Shown here: positions 41,024-51,328 of the stretch, in pieces
Numbering within the stretch: position 1 is the first letter of the stretch
Layout: each line of letters opens with the position of its first letter
NCBI RefSeq assembly: GCF_000971475.1
Contig: NZ_DF967544.1
Location: 123,061-187,060 of the forward strand
Length of the DNA: 64,000 nt
Source of the DNA: Sulfuricella sp. T08
Lineage (GTDB): Bacteria; Pseudomonadota; Gammaproteobacteria; Burkholderiales; Sulfuricellaceae
Direction of reading: 5' to 3'
Position numbers and translations under genes: made by a program
The notes under the pieces: model-generated
Told to the model about the DNA's origin: nothing
Database searches by the model: none
The model's input: the letters and a program-made list of their open reading frames with translations, nothing else

Positions 41024-41526
41024 ATGCTGTTGCGCCCTCTTGCCGACGAGGATCGTAGCACTTACTCCCACATGCTGCATCGTGCCTTCAACACCTGGTG
41101 CGGTGCGCGTGGCTGGCCCTCGGATTATTTCGGCTGCACGCCGGAGCAGGCCGGCATCTTTCTCGACATCTATGGCGATATCAGCCCCGGCCGCAGCGTG
41201 GCCGCCTTCATGCTCAGGTGTTCGAGAACCGCGATGGTTCCCTCGAAGGTTTCATGATCTTGATCCAGTGCCCCGCTCTCAATATGCTCGGCCCCTCCGT
41301 GGCACGCAGCGAGAGAAGGCCACGCTGGCGCTGCTGCTGGAAGCGACCGAGGGCTTCCGCGGCCAGGTACCGCTGTTCGTGATCCCGATGGACAAGCGCG
41401 AACTGGTTGAAACCCTCTATAGATTGGGGCGCGCGCAACGTGGAAACACATATGTTCCAGGTCCGGGGTCAATTCCAGCTGTTCAACGGGGTGAGCCTGC
41501 CGAGTTTCCTGCCGGAAACGGGTTGA
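41024..41526 (+). pseudogene. Frameshifted GNAT-like acetyltransferase remnant
   Basis: An open start at 41024 (MLLRPLADEDRSTYSHMLHR) runs to a stop at 41257. The protein continues in other frames: AQVFENRDGSLEGFMILIQ (third frame, from about 41213), then ATLALLLEATEGFRGQVPLF (from about 41322), and finally VETHMFQVRGQFQLFNGVSL to a TGA at 41526. At least three frameshifts would be needed to restore a single ~165-residue protein. The joined sequence looks like a GNAT-type N-acetyltransferase (LLRPL start, FMILIQ core strand, VETHMFQVRG), but that assignment is tentative. Sequencing error is possible, though three events in 500 bases favour true decay. Confidence 0.75.
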
Positions 41527-41624
41527 TACGGCAAGGGAAATAGTGGCAATTACCACTTAGATAAAGTGGTTAAGGCGGTGCAATAATACAAATTTAGGGT
41601 AAAGTTTTGAAAACTTAACTTAAT

Positions 41625-42875
41625 ATGACAAATCAACCGCCCATGAAATTCAACCGGATATTTCTCGCAGGGCGGGTGCTGATGGTCATCCTGGTCTCTT
41701 ATCTCCTCATCACCTGGTGGCGACAATCGGTTGTCGTGCCGAACATCAAAATCGGTGTGCTGCATTCCCTTACCGGCACCATGGCGACCAGCGAGAAACC
41801 GCTGGTGGATGCGCTCCAGCTCGCCATCGAGGAAGCCAATGCGGCGGGCGGCATCAAGGGGCGAAAAATCGAAGCGCTGGTGGCGGATTGCCGTTCCGAC
41901 GCGAATTATTGCGCCCAGCAGGCCGAGCGCCTGATCACTGAAGAAAAGGTCAGCGCCCTGTTCGGCTGCTGGACCTCCACCTGCCGCAAGGCGGTCAAGC
42001 CGGTAGTCGAAAAGCACCAGAACCTGCTGTTCTACCCGGTGCAGTATGAAGGCATGGAGATCTCGCCCAACATCATTTACACCGGCACGGTACCCAACCA
42101 GCAGATCATCCCCGGTGTGAGCTGGGCGCTGGAGAAGCTGGGCAAGCGCGCCTATCTGGTGGGTTCAGATTATGTTTTCCCGCGCATGGCCAATATCATC
42201 ATCAAGGACATGCTGACCGCGCAAGGCGGTGTAGTGGCCGGAGAACGCTATCTGCCCCTGGGGAGCGCCGCCTTGGGGGAAGTGGTGGCAGACATCGCCA
42301 GGCAGCGGCCGGATGTGGTGCTGAACACCCTCAATGGCGACAGCAACCGAGCTTTCTTCGCAGCACTGGAAAAAGCCGGCTTGACACATCTGCCGCTGGT
42401 TTCTTTTAGCGTGGCGGAAACCGGGATGAAGGCGTGGGGTGGCGCCAGGCTCGGTCAACACTATGCGGTGTGGAGTTACTTGCAGTCCCTGCCGGGGGAA
42501 AAAAACCGTCACTTCGTCGCCGCATTTCAGTCCCGCTTCGGCGCTGACCGGATGACCGACGACCCGATGGAAGCCGCCTATATAGGCCTGCATCTGTGGG
42601 TGCAGGCGGCGCGTGAAGCCGGTTCCGCAGAAACCGCCCGGGTGCAGCGCACGATATTGCGCCAGACCCTGCTCGCACCTGAAGGAATGGTTGCCATCGA
42701 CCCGGATACCCGCCATCTGTGGAAAACCCCGCGCATCGGCAAGGTCAGGCCTGATGGCCAGTTCAACATCGTCTGGGATGCCGGGCAAGCACAGAAGCCG
42801 ATCCCCTTCCCCTCCTATCGCTTCCATGATGAATGGCCGCCGCTGCTAAAATCCGCCGAGGGGGTGCGGCCATGA
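41625..42875 (+). CDS. Membrane-anchored UrtA/AmiC-like substrate-binding protein
   Basis: This 416-residue protein has an N-terminal anchor or signal helix (RIFLAGRVLMVILVSYLLITWW). A type I periplasmic-binding fold follows that strongly resembles the urea/short-amide branch: IKIGVLHSLTGTMATSEKPLVDALQLAIEEANAAGGI, ALFGCWTSTCRKAVKPVVE, LLFYPVQYEGMEISPNIIYTGT and DPMEAAYIGLHLWVQA. No permease or ATPase lies nearby. Its stop overlaps the start of a giant hybrid kinase gene (ATGA), so it probably serves as a ligand-presenting sensor subunit in place of a transporter part. A second start at 41643 is possible. A perfect AAGTTTT-G-AAAACTT palindrome (41602-41616) lies just upstream. Confidence 0.85.
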   Translation: MTNQPPMKFNRIFLAGRVLMVILVSYLLITWWRQSVVVPNIKIGVLHSLTGTMATSEKPLVDALQLAIEEANAAGGIKGRKIEALVADCRSDANYCAQQAERLITEEKVSALFGCWTSTCRKAVKPVVEKHQNLLFYPVQYEGMEISPNIIYTGTVPNQQIIPGVSWALEKLGKRAYLVGSDYVFPRMANIIIKDMLTAQGGVVAGERYLPLGSAALGEVVADIARQRPDVVLNTLNGDSNRAFFAALEKAGLTHLPLVSFSVAETGMKAWGGARLGQHYAVWSYLQSLPGEKNRHFVAAFQSRFGADRMTDDPMEAAYIGLHLWVQAAREAGSAETARVQRTILRQTLLAPEGMVAIDPDTRHLWKTPRIGKVRPDGQFNIVWDAGQAQKPIPFPSYRFHDEWPPLLKSAEGVRP

Positions 42876-45800
42876 GATTTGCCTCCATCACCCAGCGTTT
42901 GGTGGCCTGGTTCCTGTTGATCTCGCTGCTGCCATTACTGTTGGTTGGCTACATCCTGCTGCAAACTTTTGAACAGGAACTGCAGCAGACAGTAGCCCAG
43001 CAAATCTCGACTATCGCCGACAAAAAAGCGGATCAGATCGACAGCTACCTGAGCGAACGTACCCATGATGCCTTGGTCCAGGCGCAGGGGAATACCACGC
43101 GCCAAGCTGTAATCGAGTTCGCCCAGGTGTTGGTTCGGAACGGAGTGGAATCCGACGCCTATCGCCGGCTGGATGCCAGCTACCGCGACTATTTCAAGCG
43201 CTTCGTCACCAGCGCCGGCTATTACGACCTGTTCCTGATTTCCCCGCAGGGTACGGTAGTGTATTCCCATGCGCATGAAGCCGACTTTGCCACCAATCTG
43301 TTCACCGGCCCCTATCGCAACAGCGGCTTGGCCAAGGTCGCCCGCAATGCGCTGAACACACTGGAAAGCAGCATCTCGGAGTTTGAATTTTATGCGCCCT
43401 CGGGCAATGCCCTCGCCGCCTTTGTCGCCGTGCCGATCATGGATCAGGGCAAGGTTACAGGGGTGCTGGCGCTGCAGATCGACAACACCCGCGTGTTTCA
43501 GGTGCTGCTCGACAGGACCGGGTTGGGGAATAGCGGCGAAACCGTGGTGGCGCGCCGGGAGGACGAACACACCGCACTGGTGGTAGCGCCGCTGACTTCC
43601 AATCCCGATGCAGCGATGAAGGAAAAACTCCCGCTTACCGGTCGACATCGCGTAGAGCCCATAGCGCGCGCGCTGCATGGCGAGCGCGGCAGCGGCTACG
43701 AGATTGATTACCGCGGGCGGCCCGTGGTGGCAGCGTGGCGCTATCTTCCCCGCATGAGATGGGGCATGGTGGCCAAGATGGATGCCGCAGAGGCGCTTGC
43801 CCCGCTTTACCGGGTGCGCACCTTCGCCCTGGTGGTTGTCGTGCTGGCCCTTTTTGCCGCCCTCATCGGCGCCCTCCTGCTCGCGCGCCGTTTCGCCGCC
43901 CCGTTGAAAGACCTCAGTATCAGCGCTCAGGAGATCGCCGCCGGCAAGCTCGATCAGCGCGTGTCGGTGGTCGGGCGGGACGAAATGGGCTACCTCGCCT
44001 CCTCCTTCAACATCATGGCTGAGCGTTTGCAGTCTTCCCACGCAGAACTTGAGGAGAAGGTCGAGCAGCGTACCGCCGAACTGACACAAAGCCTGGAAAA
44101 TCTGCGCATCAAGGATGCCGCCATTGCGTCCTCGATCAACGCCATCGTCATCACTGGCCTGGACGGCAAAATTTCTTATGTGAACCAGGCATTCGTTGAC
44201 CTGTGGCGCCTGCAGGGGCCGGAGGATGCTATCGGGCGCTCGATGATCGAATTCTGGGTTGCGCCTGAAGAAGCACAAGCAGTGATGGAAGCTCTGCAAC
44301 ATCAGGGCCACTGGCAGGGCGAATTGCGCGCCCGCCTGCATGACGGCGCGCTGGCCGATCTGCAGTTGTCGGGTCACTCAGTGACGGATGAGGCCGGCAA
44401 GCCCGTCTGCATGATGGGTTCATTCGTGGATATCACGGTGCGCAAGCAGGCTGAGCTTGAAATTCTGGCCACGCGTAGCCAGTTGGAAGCCACCATCGAT
44501 GCCATTCCGGATCTTCTGTTTGAGCTGGGGCTGGACGGGACTTACCATGATATCCATGCTCAGAGCCCTGATTTACTGGCCGCCCCGGCAGAAAAACTGC
44601 TCGGGCAAAAGGTATCCGACATGCTCACGCCCGAGGCGGCAGATATTGTCATGCAGGCATTGCATGAAGCTCAGAGAAATGGCCAGTCACATGGCAAGCA
44701 GTTCGAGTTGAGCGTTCCGGGAGGCAATTCGTGGTTTGAGCTTTCCGTCTCCCGCAAAAAAACCGCTCCCGGGGAGGAGCTTCGCTTCGTCGTGTTGTCA
44801 CGCGACATCACGGCGCGCAAGCAGATGGAGCAGGCCTTGCAGTACGAGCGCGACTTTGCCTCCAGCCTGCTCAATACTGTGCCAGTGATCGTCCTGCTAC
44901 TCGACGCCCAGGGCACCATCGAGTACGTCAATCCCTATTTCGAACAGCTCAGTGGCTACCGGATGGACGAGATCAGGGGCAAGGACTGGTTCCGCACCTT
45001 CCTGCCTGCGCGCGACCAGGACAAAATCCGCGCCTTGTTCCTGAAAGCGGCCCACGATGAGCCAACACGCGGAAACATCAACCCCATCGTCACGCGCAGT
45101 GGTGAGAAGCGCGAAATCGAATGGTACGACCAGGTCATGCGCGATGCACAAGGCAAGGTCGTTTCGGTGCTCGCCACAGGTCAGGATGTGACTGCGCGCA
45201 GGTCCATGGAACTGGCGCTGAACATCAGCGTAGAACGGTTGAACGAAGCGCAGCGCATCGCCCAGCTGGGCAGCTGGGAACTGGATATGCGGAAGGGTGA
45301 GCTGATCTGGTCAGACGAAGTCTTCCGCCTGTTCGAGGTCGACCGGAGCCAGTTCGGCGCCACCTACGAAGCCTTCCTCGACGCCGTCCACCCCGACGAC
45401 CGCGACCGGGTGAATCAGGCCTATACCCACTCGCTCGAGACCCGCTCGCCTTACGAGATCACCCACCGGCTGCGCATGAGCGATGGCCGCATCAAGTGGG
45501 TACACGAGCACGGCGTGTCGGACTTCGATGCGAAAGGCAAGCCGCTTCGATCGATAGGTACAGTCCAGGATATTACCGAGCGCATGCAGTCCGAGATGGA
45601 ATATCAGACTATCCTGAAAACCACCATGGATTGTTTCTGGATCTGTGACATGCAGGGGCGATTCCTGGATGTAAACGATGCCTATTGCAAGTTGATCGGC
45701 TATAGCCGGGAAGAGTTGCTGACGATGGCGATGCCCGATGTGGAAGCCATCGAAACACCGGAGAAAACCAAGGCCCATCTGGAGAAGGTGATCAACACAG

Positions 45801-47779
45801 GTTCGGACAGATTCGAGACCATACATAGGTGCAAGGATGGTACGCAGATGAGTTTCGAAGTGAGCGCGAATTTCATGCCCGAAGCTGGCGGCAGAATGGT
45901 CGTCTTCCTGCGTGACATTACCCTGCGCAAGCTGGAAGAAGAAGCCTTGATTGAAGCCAAGCAGGCCGCCGAAGCCGCCAGCCGGGCCAAATCGGAATTC
46001 CTGGCCAACATGAGCCATGAAATCCGCACGCCGATGAATGCCATCCTCGGCCTCACCCAGCTGGTACTGGACACCGAGTTGCCCCCCCGGCAGCAGGATT
46101 TCCTGAAAAAAGCCCATTCCTCTGCCCGTGCGCTGCTCAGCATCCTCAACGAAACCCTCGACTACTCCAAGATCGAGGCCGGACACATGAACATCGAGCA
46201 GGTTCCGTTCCGCCTTGAGGACAGCCTGGAACATGTGGCCGATCTGTTCGGTGCCCGGATCGAAGAAAAGGGGGCGGAACTGTTTTTCGAGGTCGCCCCC
46301 GATGTGCCAGCCGAAATTCTCGGCGACCCTCTGCGCCTTGCCCAGGTGCTGACTAACCTGGTGGGCAATGCAGTTAAATTCACCGAGCACGGCGAGATAC
46401 ACATCAAGGTTGAGGTGACGGAGCGCAACGCCACCACCCAGCGGCTACGCTTCTCAGTCTGCGACACCGGAATCGGTTTGTCCGGTACGCAAGTGGAGCG
46501 CCTGTTCCAGCCCTTTACCCAAGCCGACAGCTCAACGACCCGTAAATATGGTGGGACCGGGCTAGGCTTGGCTATCTGCAAGCAACTGGTGGAGCTGATG
46601 GGCGGCGAAATCTCCGTCTCCAGCGTCGAAGGCCAGGGTTCTACTTTCGTCTTCACGATTCAGGCCGGCGTCGCTTCATCCCGCAGCGAGGTACAGCCGC
46701 TGGCTCAGGCAGGCGCCTCCTCCGATACGGTCGCATTCCAGCAGAGCCTGCAGGGGGTGCGCGTCCTGCTGGTGGAGGATAACTCGCTCAACCGGCTGAT
46801 GGCAGCCGAGTTTCTAGAACGGCGTGGAGCATCTCTAACCCTGGCCGGGCATGGCGGCGAAGCGGTGGAGCGGGTCAAAGGCGAAACCTTCGACGCCGTG
46901 CTGATGGACTTACATATGCCCGTCATGGATGGCCTGGAGGCTGCCCGGCTAATCCGCGAACTGCCCCAGGGCAAGGCGCTGCCGATTGTCGCCATGACGG
47001 CAGCGGTGCTGCAGGAGGATAGAGATCGATGTGCCGCCGTCGGGATGGAGGACTTCATCGCCAAACCCGTCGATCCAGAGGACATGATCAGGGTGCTGCT
47101 GAAGTGGGTAAAAACCGGCAGGCAGCCCTCCCGGGGTGGGGCTGAGAACGTCATAGAATCGGCTGGTGGCGTTCTTCCTGCATTCTTGCCAGGTTTCAAT
47201 CTTGAAATGGCGCTGCACCGGCTGGACGGAAATCGCAACCTGCTGGCCCGACTGCTCCTCGGTTTTGCCGGGGAACAGTCGGGGACGTTGGCGCAACTGG
47301 ATGCGCTGGTGCAGGCGGGTGACAGTGCGCAGGCGATGATTTTGCTTCACACCCTCAAGGGCGTCGCGGCCAATCTGGGGGCGGAAGAGCTTGCCGAGGC
47401 GGCCCGGCAACTGGAAGAGGAACTCAAGGCGGGCGGCGTGCAGGTTTCTCGCCTAAGCTTCGCGGACGCCCTCAACGCTGCGCTGGACGCCATCAATACC
47501 CATATCACGCCAGCGCAATCTGCTGTCGGAGAACCCGCCGTAGACCGGGAGGTGCTGGCCCAGGTACTGAACCGCCTGGTGCCCTACCTGCAGGAACAGG
47601 AGTTAATCCCGGTCGGGCTGATAGAATTCCTGCATGGCCTCGTCCGCCCGGATTTCCCTGATAAAGCTCTTGCACGATTGATTCGGCAGATAGACCATTT
47701 CGATCATGACGGGGCACTTGCCAGCGTGGTACAACTGGCGGCCATTCATGGGATAACATTGGGGGGCGAGGATGCGTAG
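42872..47779 (+). CDS. Multi-PAS hybrid sensor histidine kinase with receiver and HPt domains
   Basis: This 1635-residue kinase starts at 42872, where ATGA overlaps the binding-protein stop. A longer in-frame start lies inside that gene and is not used. Domains in order: membrane helix (about 8-30), Cache-like periplasmic domain (about 35-310), second helix (about 318-340), HAMP, a short coiled coil and about five PAS/PAC units (410-1030). HisKA has H1049 in [14 protein letters not shown] HATPase follows, then a receiver with D1346 ([12 protein letters not shown]) and an HPt domain with H1493 ([13 protein letters not shown]). The full His-Asp-His relay is present. The last phosphate acceptor is probably one of the two REC proteins downstream. 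Confidence 0.93.
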   Translation: MRFASITQRLVAWFLLISLLPLLLVGYILLQTFEQELQQTVAQQISTIADKKADQIDSYLSERTHDALVQAQGNTTRQAVIEFAQVLVRNGVESDAYRRLDASYRDYFKRFVTSAGYYDLFLISPQGTVVYSHAHEADFATNLFTGPYRNSGLAKVARNALNTLESSISEFEFYAPSGNALAAFVAVPIMDQGKVTGVLALQIDNTRVFQVLLDRTGLGNSGETVVARREDEHTALVVAPLTSNPDAAMKEKLPLTGRHRVEPIARALHGERGSGYEIDYRGRPVVAAWRYLPRMRWGMVAKMDAAEALAPLYRVRTFALVVVVLALFAALIGALLLARRFAAPLKDLSISAQEIAAGKLDQRVSVVGRDEMGYLASSFNIMAERLQSSHAELEEKVEQRTAELTQSLENLRIKDAAIASSINAIVITGLDGKISYVNQAFVDLWRLQGPEDAIGRSMIEFWVAPEEAQAVMEALQHQGHWQGELRARLHDGALADLQLSGHSVTDEAGKPVCMMGSFVDITVRKQAELEILATRSQLEATIDAIPDLLFELGLDGTYHDIHAQSPDLLAAPAEKLLGQKVSDMLTPEAADIVMQALHEAQRNGQSHGKQFELSVPGGNSWFELSVSRKKTAPGEELRFVVLSRDITARKQMEQALQYERDFASSLLNTVPVIVLLLDAQGTIEYVNPYFEQLSGYRMDEIRGKDWFRTFLPARDQDKIRALFLKAAHDEPTRGNINPIVTRSGEKREIEWYDQVMRDAQGKVVSVLATGQDVTARRSMELALNISVERLNEAQRIAQLGSWELDMRKGELIWSDEVFRLFEVDRSQFGATYEAFLDAVHPDDRDRVNQAYTHSLETRSPYEITHRLRMSDGRIKWVHEHGVSDFDAKGKPLRSIGTVQDITERMQSEMEYQTILKTTMDCFWICDMQGRFLDVNDAYCKLIGYSREELLTMAMPDVEAIETPEKTKAHLEKVINTGSDRFETIHRCKDGTQMSFEVSANFMPEAGGRMVVFLRDITLRKLEEEALIEAKQAAEAASRAKSEFLANMSHEIRTPMNAILGLTQLVLDTELPPRQQDFLKKAHSSARALLSILNETLDYSKIEAGHMNIEQVPFRLEDSLEHVADLFGARIEEKGAELFFEVAPDVPAEILGDPLRLAQVLTNLVGNAVKFTEHGEIHIKVEVTERNATTQRLRFSVCDTGIGLSGTQVERLFQPFTQADSSTTRKYGGTGLGLAICKQLVELMGGEISVSSVEGQGSTFVFTIQAGVASSRSEVQPLAQAGASSDTVAFQQSLQGVRVLLVEDNSLNRLMAAEFLERRGASLTLAGHGGEAVERVKGETFDAVLMDLHMPVMDGLEAARLIRELPQGKALPIVAMTAAVLQEDRDRCAAVGMEDFIAKPVDPEDMIRVLLKWVKTGRQPSRGGAENVIESAGGVLPAFLPGFNLEMALHRLDGNRNLLARLLLGFAGEQSGTLAQLDALVQAGDSAQAMILLHTLKGVAANLGAEELAEAARQLEEELKAGGVQVSRLSFADALNAALDAINTHITPAQSAVGEPAVDREVLAQVLNRLVPYLQEQELIPVGLIEFLHGLVRPDFPDKALARLIRQIDHFDHDGALASVVQLAAIHGITLGGEDA

Positions 47780-47860
47780 CCGGATGACCTATGATGTTTG
47801 CTAAAAACGGCAATTCACCGCGTCCTCCGCGGTTCGCTGGTTTTTTCCGGGGTTATTGAA

Positions 47861-49036
47861 ATGACGACACCACATGAAAAACCGCTGATCCTGCTGGTGG
47901 ACGACATGCCTGCCAACCTGCACGTGCTGGTGGCGGCACTGCGCGAGACTTACCGCATTAAGACCGCCACCAGCGGTGCGGCGGCGCTCGAACTGTCGGC
48001 GCGGGATGATCGTCCCGACTTGATCCTGCTGGATGTGATGATGCCGGGCATGAGCGGTATCGAGGTCTTGCGGCGCTTGCGCGAGCAACCCGAGGTTTGC
48101 GACATCCCGGTGATCTTCGTCACTGCCGACACCTCCGAGCAAAGCCAGCTCGAAGGCTTGGGCCGGGGGGCGGACGATTACCTTGCCAAGCCGGTGACGA
48201 CGACGGTATTGCTGGCCCGGGTGCGTAACATTCTCCTGCGCAAGCGCGCCGAGGCAGAACTTCAGCAACTCAACGATGAACTTGAACGGCGGGTGGAGCG
48301 GCGCACCGCATTGCTGCTCGAGGCGAAAGACGAAGCTGAACGGGCCAACAGCGCCAAGTCCGAATTCCTCGCGCGCATGAGCCACGAGCTGCGTACGCCG
48401 ATGAACGCCATCCTCGGCTTTGGGCAATTGCTCGAATACGAGCTAACGACCTCGCCCGACAAGGAGCAGGCGGATTACGTCAACGAGATACTGGCCGCTG
48501 GTCACCACCTGCTGGAGCTGATCACCGAAGTGCTGGATATGACCAGCATCGAGAGCGGACAGATGGAGCTGGCGCTGGAGCCGGTAGATGTCGCGCCAAT
48601 AGTCCGGGAATGCATGGACTTGATGCAGCCGCTGGCTGTGCAGCGCCATGTCGAACTGATCTCCCAAGCCAATTGCGGCTGCGCCGTCCAGGCCGACCGG
48701 CTGCGGCTGCGCCAGATACTGCTTCATCTGTTGTCCAATGCCATCAAGTACAATCAGTATGGTGGCAGTGCGCAGATCGAATGCCACCCGGCCCCGGATG
48801 GGCGGTACAGAATCACGGTGCGCGATAGCGGGCGAGGCATATCGGCCGATGCCCTGCCGCGCCTGTTCAAGCCCTTCGAGCACATGGAATCGGCTTATAA
48901 TGGAATCGACGGTATCGGCCTCGGTCTGGCACTCTCCAAAAAGCTGGCGGTAGCCATGGGCGGCAGCATCGGCGTGGAGAGCGTTGCCGGTCAGGGCAGT
49001 ACATTCTGGGTCGAGTTTCCCCTGCCTGGCCGATAG
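47861..49036 (+). CDS. Response regulator-histidine kinase hybrid (REC-HisKA-HATPase)
   Basis: This 391-residue cytoplasmic protein joins an N-terminal receiver (D58 in [13 protein letters not shown]), a coiled coil, a HisKA domain (H175 in [16 protein letters not shown]) and a HATPase domain ([49 protein letters not shown]). The ATG at 47861 begins the conserved receiver. An upstream TTG would add 21 unconserved residues. It can receive phosphate from the upstream HPt and pass signal on through its own kinase. Its receiver is a close duplicate of that in the next gene. Confidence 0.9.
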   Translation: MTTPHEKPLILLVDDMPANLHVLVAALRETYRIKTATSGAAALELSARDDRPDLILLDVMMPGMSGIEVLRRLREQPEVCDIPVIFVTADTSEQSQLEGLGRGADDYLAKPVTTTVLLARVRNILLRKRAEAELQQLNDELERRVERRTALLLEAKDEAERANSAKSEFLARMSHELRTPMNAILGFGQLLEYELTTSPDKEQADYVNEILAAGHHLLELITEVLDMTSIESGQMELALEPVDVAPIVRECMDLMQPLAVQRHVELISQANCGCAVQADRLRLRQILLHLLSNAIKYNQYGGSAQIECHPAPDGRYRITVRDSGRGISADALPRLFKPFEHMESAYNGIDGIGLGLALSKKLAVAMGGSIGVESVAGQGSTFWVEFPLPGR

Positions 49037-49103
49037 ATTGCCGGGATCGGGCAAAATGGAGGCGGCTCGCTCTGCAGCTAGCGACGGAAGGATGGGTTGC
49101 TAA

Positions 49104-51188
49104 ATGACATTGACTAGAGAAGTGACGACGACACAGGAAAAACCGCTGATCCTGCTGGTGGACGACATGCCCGCCAACCTGCACGTGCTGGCGGCGGCAC
49201 TACGCGACGATCACCGCATCAAGACTGCCACCAGCGGTGCGGCAGCGCTCGATCTGGCCGAAGGGGAGGATCGTCCGCAGCTGATCCTGCTGGATGTGGT
49301 GATGCAGGATATGAGCGGTCTCGATGTCTTGCGGCGCTTGCGCGAGAATCCCGAGACCCGCGACATTCCGGTGATTATCGTCAGCGCCGATACGTCCGAG
49401 CAAAGCCAGCTCGAAGGCCTCGACTTGGGGGCGGACGACTATATCACCAAGCCGGTGGTGGCGACGGTATTGCTCGTTCGGGTGCGCAACCTCCTCCAGC
49501 GCAAACGTACCGAAGCTCGGCTGCGCCTTGCTGCTCATGTTTTCGAGTACGGCGGCGAGGCGATCCTGATCACCGACGGCGACAACTGCATCGTCGAAGT
49601 GAACCCGGCCTTTACCCGCATGACCGGCTATACGCCAGAAGAAATATGCGGCCAGAATCCGAAAATTCTGTCTGCGGGCCGTGCTACGCCTGAAGAATAC
49701 CAGGCCATGTGGCACGCCATCTGCGAACAGGGTTTCTGGCAAGGTGAAATGTGGGATAGGCGCAAGAATGGCGAGATCTATCCCAAATTGCTCACCATCT
49801 CGGTGGTGCGTAATGCCCAGGGCGACATAGATTTTCATATCGGCAGTTTTACCGATCTCAGCGAACAAAAGGCCACCGAAGAGAAAATTCGCCATGTCGC
49901 CCACCATGACGCACTGACCGGCCTGCCCAATCGTTTGCATCTGCAAATCAGTCTTGGGCAGGTCATTGCCGCGGCCAAACGGGAAAATGAAGAAGTCGCC
50001 GTGATGTTCATCGATCTGGACCGCTTCAAGATTATCAACGACACGCTGGGACACAATATCGGCGATGGTCTGCTGGTGGAAGTGGCGCAGCGCCTCAGGG
50101 GGCACGTGCGCGAAAGCGACCTGCTGGCGCGCCTGGGCGGAGACGAGTTCGTAGTAGCTCTGGAGGGTGACGATGTGGTCAATGCGGTCGCCCAGGTGGC
50201 GGAAAAAATCCTCGGCAGCCTCTCCCAGCCCTACCAGATCGATGGCCACGTTCTGCATAGCACGACCAGCATAGGCATCAGTCTCTATCCGCACGACGGC
50301 GACAGCATTGAGTCCCTGATGAAAAATGCCGACACCGCCATGTACCATGCCAAGTCGATGGGCCGCAACAACTTCCAGTTCTTCAGCCCGAAAATGAACC
50401 AGTCCAGCAACGAGCGCCTGCTGCTGGAAAACAGCCTGCACCGCGCTCTGGAATGCGACGAGTTCACTGTTCATTACCAGCCCCAGGCCGACCTTGCCTC
50501 TGGCCGGCTGGTGGGCGCGGAAGCCCTGATCCGCTGGCATCATCCCGAGCGCGGAATGGTTTCGCCCCTCGATTTCATCCCGCTGGCGGAAGAAAACGGC
50601 ATGATTCTGCCTATCGGCACCTGGGTGCTGCGCGAAGTCTGTCGCCAGATCAAAGTCTGGCGCGAACTGGGACTGACCGACTTGCGCTTTGCCGTGAACC
50701 TTTCTCCCCGGCAGTTCCATCAAGAAAACCTGGTAGGCAAGATCATCGGAATTTTGCGGGAGTTCGATGTCCCGGCATCCGCCCTGGAACTGGAAATCAC
50801 CGAAAGTTCCGTCATGGAAAATCCCGATGCCGCCGTGAGCCTGCTCAATCAGCTGAACCAGCACGGCCTGAGCATCGCCATCGACGATTTCGGCACGGGC
50901 TATTCCTCCCTCGGTTACCTCAAGCGCTTCCCGGTGAGCAAGCTCAAGATCGACCGCTCTTTCGTGATGGATATTCCCGGTGATCCGGACGACAGCGCAA
51001 TTGCCATCGCGGTGATCCAGCTCGGCCGGAGCCTGGGGTTAAAAGTGGTTGCGGAAGGTGTGGAAACTGCGGAACAACGGCAGTTCCTCAGCGACCAGGG
51101 CTGCGATATGCTGCAAGGCTACTGGTACAGCAAACCCCTGGATGCGGCATCCTTCGAAGCGTTCGCGCTGCACGCTGAAAAGCGTTAA
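49104..51188 (+). CDS. REC-PAS-GGDEF-EAL bifunctional c-di-GMP regulator
   Basis: This 694-residue protein starts with a receiver (D64 in LILLDVVMQDMSG), followed by a PAS domain (about 140-260). The GGDEF domain has intact LARLGGDEFVVAL and an RESD inhibitory site five residues before it. The EAL domain has GAEALIRWHHPERG, LEITESSVM and AIDDFGTGYSSLGYLKRFP. Both catalytic signatures look intact, so it could make or degrade c-di-GMP, with phosphorylation setting the balance. About 125 N-terminal residues are nearly the same as in the preceding gene, both in protein and in DNA, which indicates a tandem duplication. Confidence 0.92.
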   Translation: MTLTREVTTTQEKPLILLVDDMPANLHVLAAALRDDHRIKTATSGAAALDLAEGEDRPQLILLDVVMQDMSGLDVLRRLRENPETRDIPVIIVSADTSEQSQLEGLDLGADDYITKPVVATVLLVRVRNLLQRKRTEARLRLAAHVFEYGGEAILITDGDNCIVEVNPAFTRMTGYTPEEICGQNPKILSAGRATPEEYQAMWHAICEQGFWQGEMWDRRKNGEIYPKLLTISVVRNAQGDIDFHIGSFTDLSEQKATEEKIRHVAHHDALTGLPNRLHLQISLGQVIAAAKRENEEVAVMFIDLDRFKIINDTLGHNIGDGLLVEVAQRLRGHVRESDLLARLGGDEFVVALEGDDVVNAVAQVAEKILGSLSQPYQIDGHVLHSTTSIGISLYPHDGDSIESLMKNADTAMYHAKSMGRNNFQFFSPKMNQSSNERLLLENSLHRALECDEFTVHYQPQADLASGRLVGAEALIRWHHPERGMVSPLDFIPLAEENGMILPIGTWVLREVCRQIKVWRELGLTDLRFAVNLSPRQFHQENLVGKIIGILREFDVPASALELEITESSVMENPDAAVSLLNQLNQHGLSIAIDDFGTGYSSLGYLKRFPVSKLKIDRSFVMDIPGDPDDSAIAIAVIQLGRSLGLKVVAEGVETAEQRQFLSDQGCDMLQGYWYSKPLDAASFEAFALHAEKR

Positions 51189-51240
51189 GGTTGAGCTTAA
51201 CGGCGATACAATGATGTATTTTATTTAACTGCGGCATGAA

Positions 51241-51300
51241 GCCCTCTCCCCAACCCTCCCCCGCGAGCGGGGGAGGGAGCAAACGAGAAGGCGCTTGTTA
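51241..51300 (+). repeat. Partial relative of the 163-bp repeat with a strong hairpin
   Basis: CCCTCCCCCG (51254-51263), loop CGAG and CGGGGGAGGG (51268-51277) form a perfect ten-pair stem. The flank GCAAACGAGAAGGCGCTTGTT matches the GCAAACGTGAAAGGCGCTTG end of copy A. It sits in the leader of the next diguanylate cyclase gene. Confidence 0.75.
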
Positions 51301-51328
51301 TGAATTGGCAGAGCTTTCAGCAATCCCG

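Noticed and set aside
42935..44377. 480-codon minus-strand frame inside the giant kinase gene
   Set aside because: Antisense shadow; the plus strand has continuous Cache, HAMP and PAS sequence.
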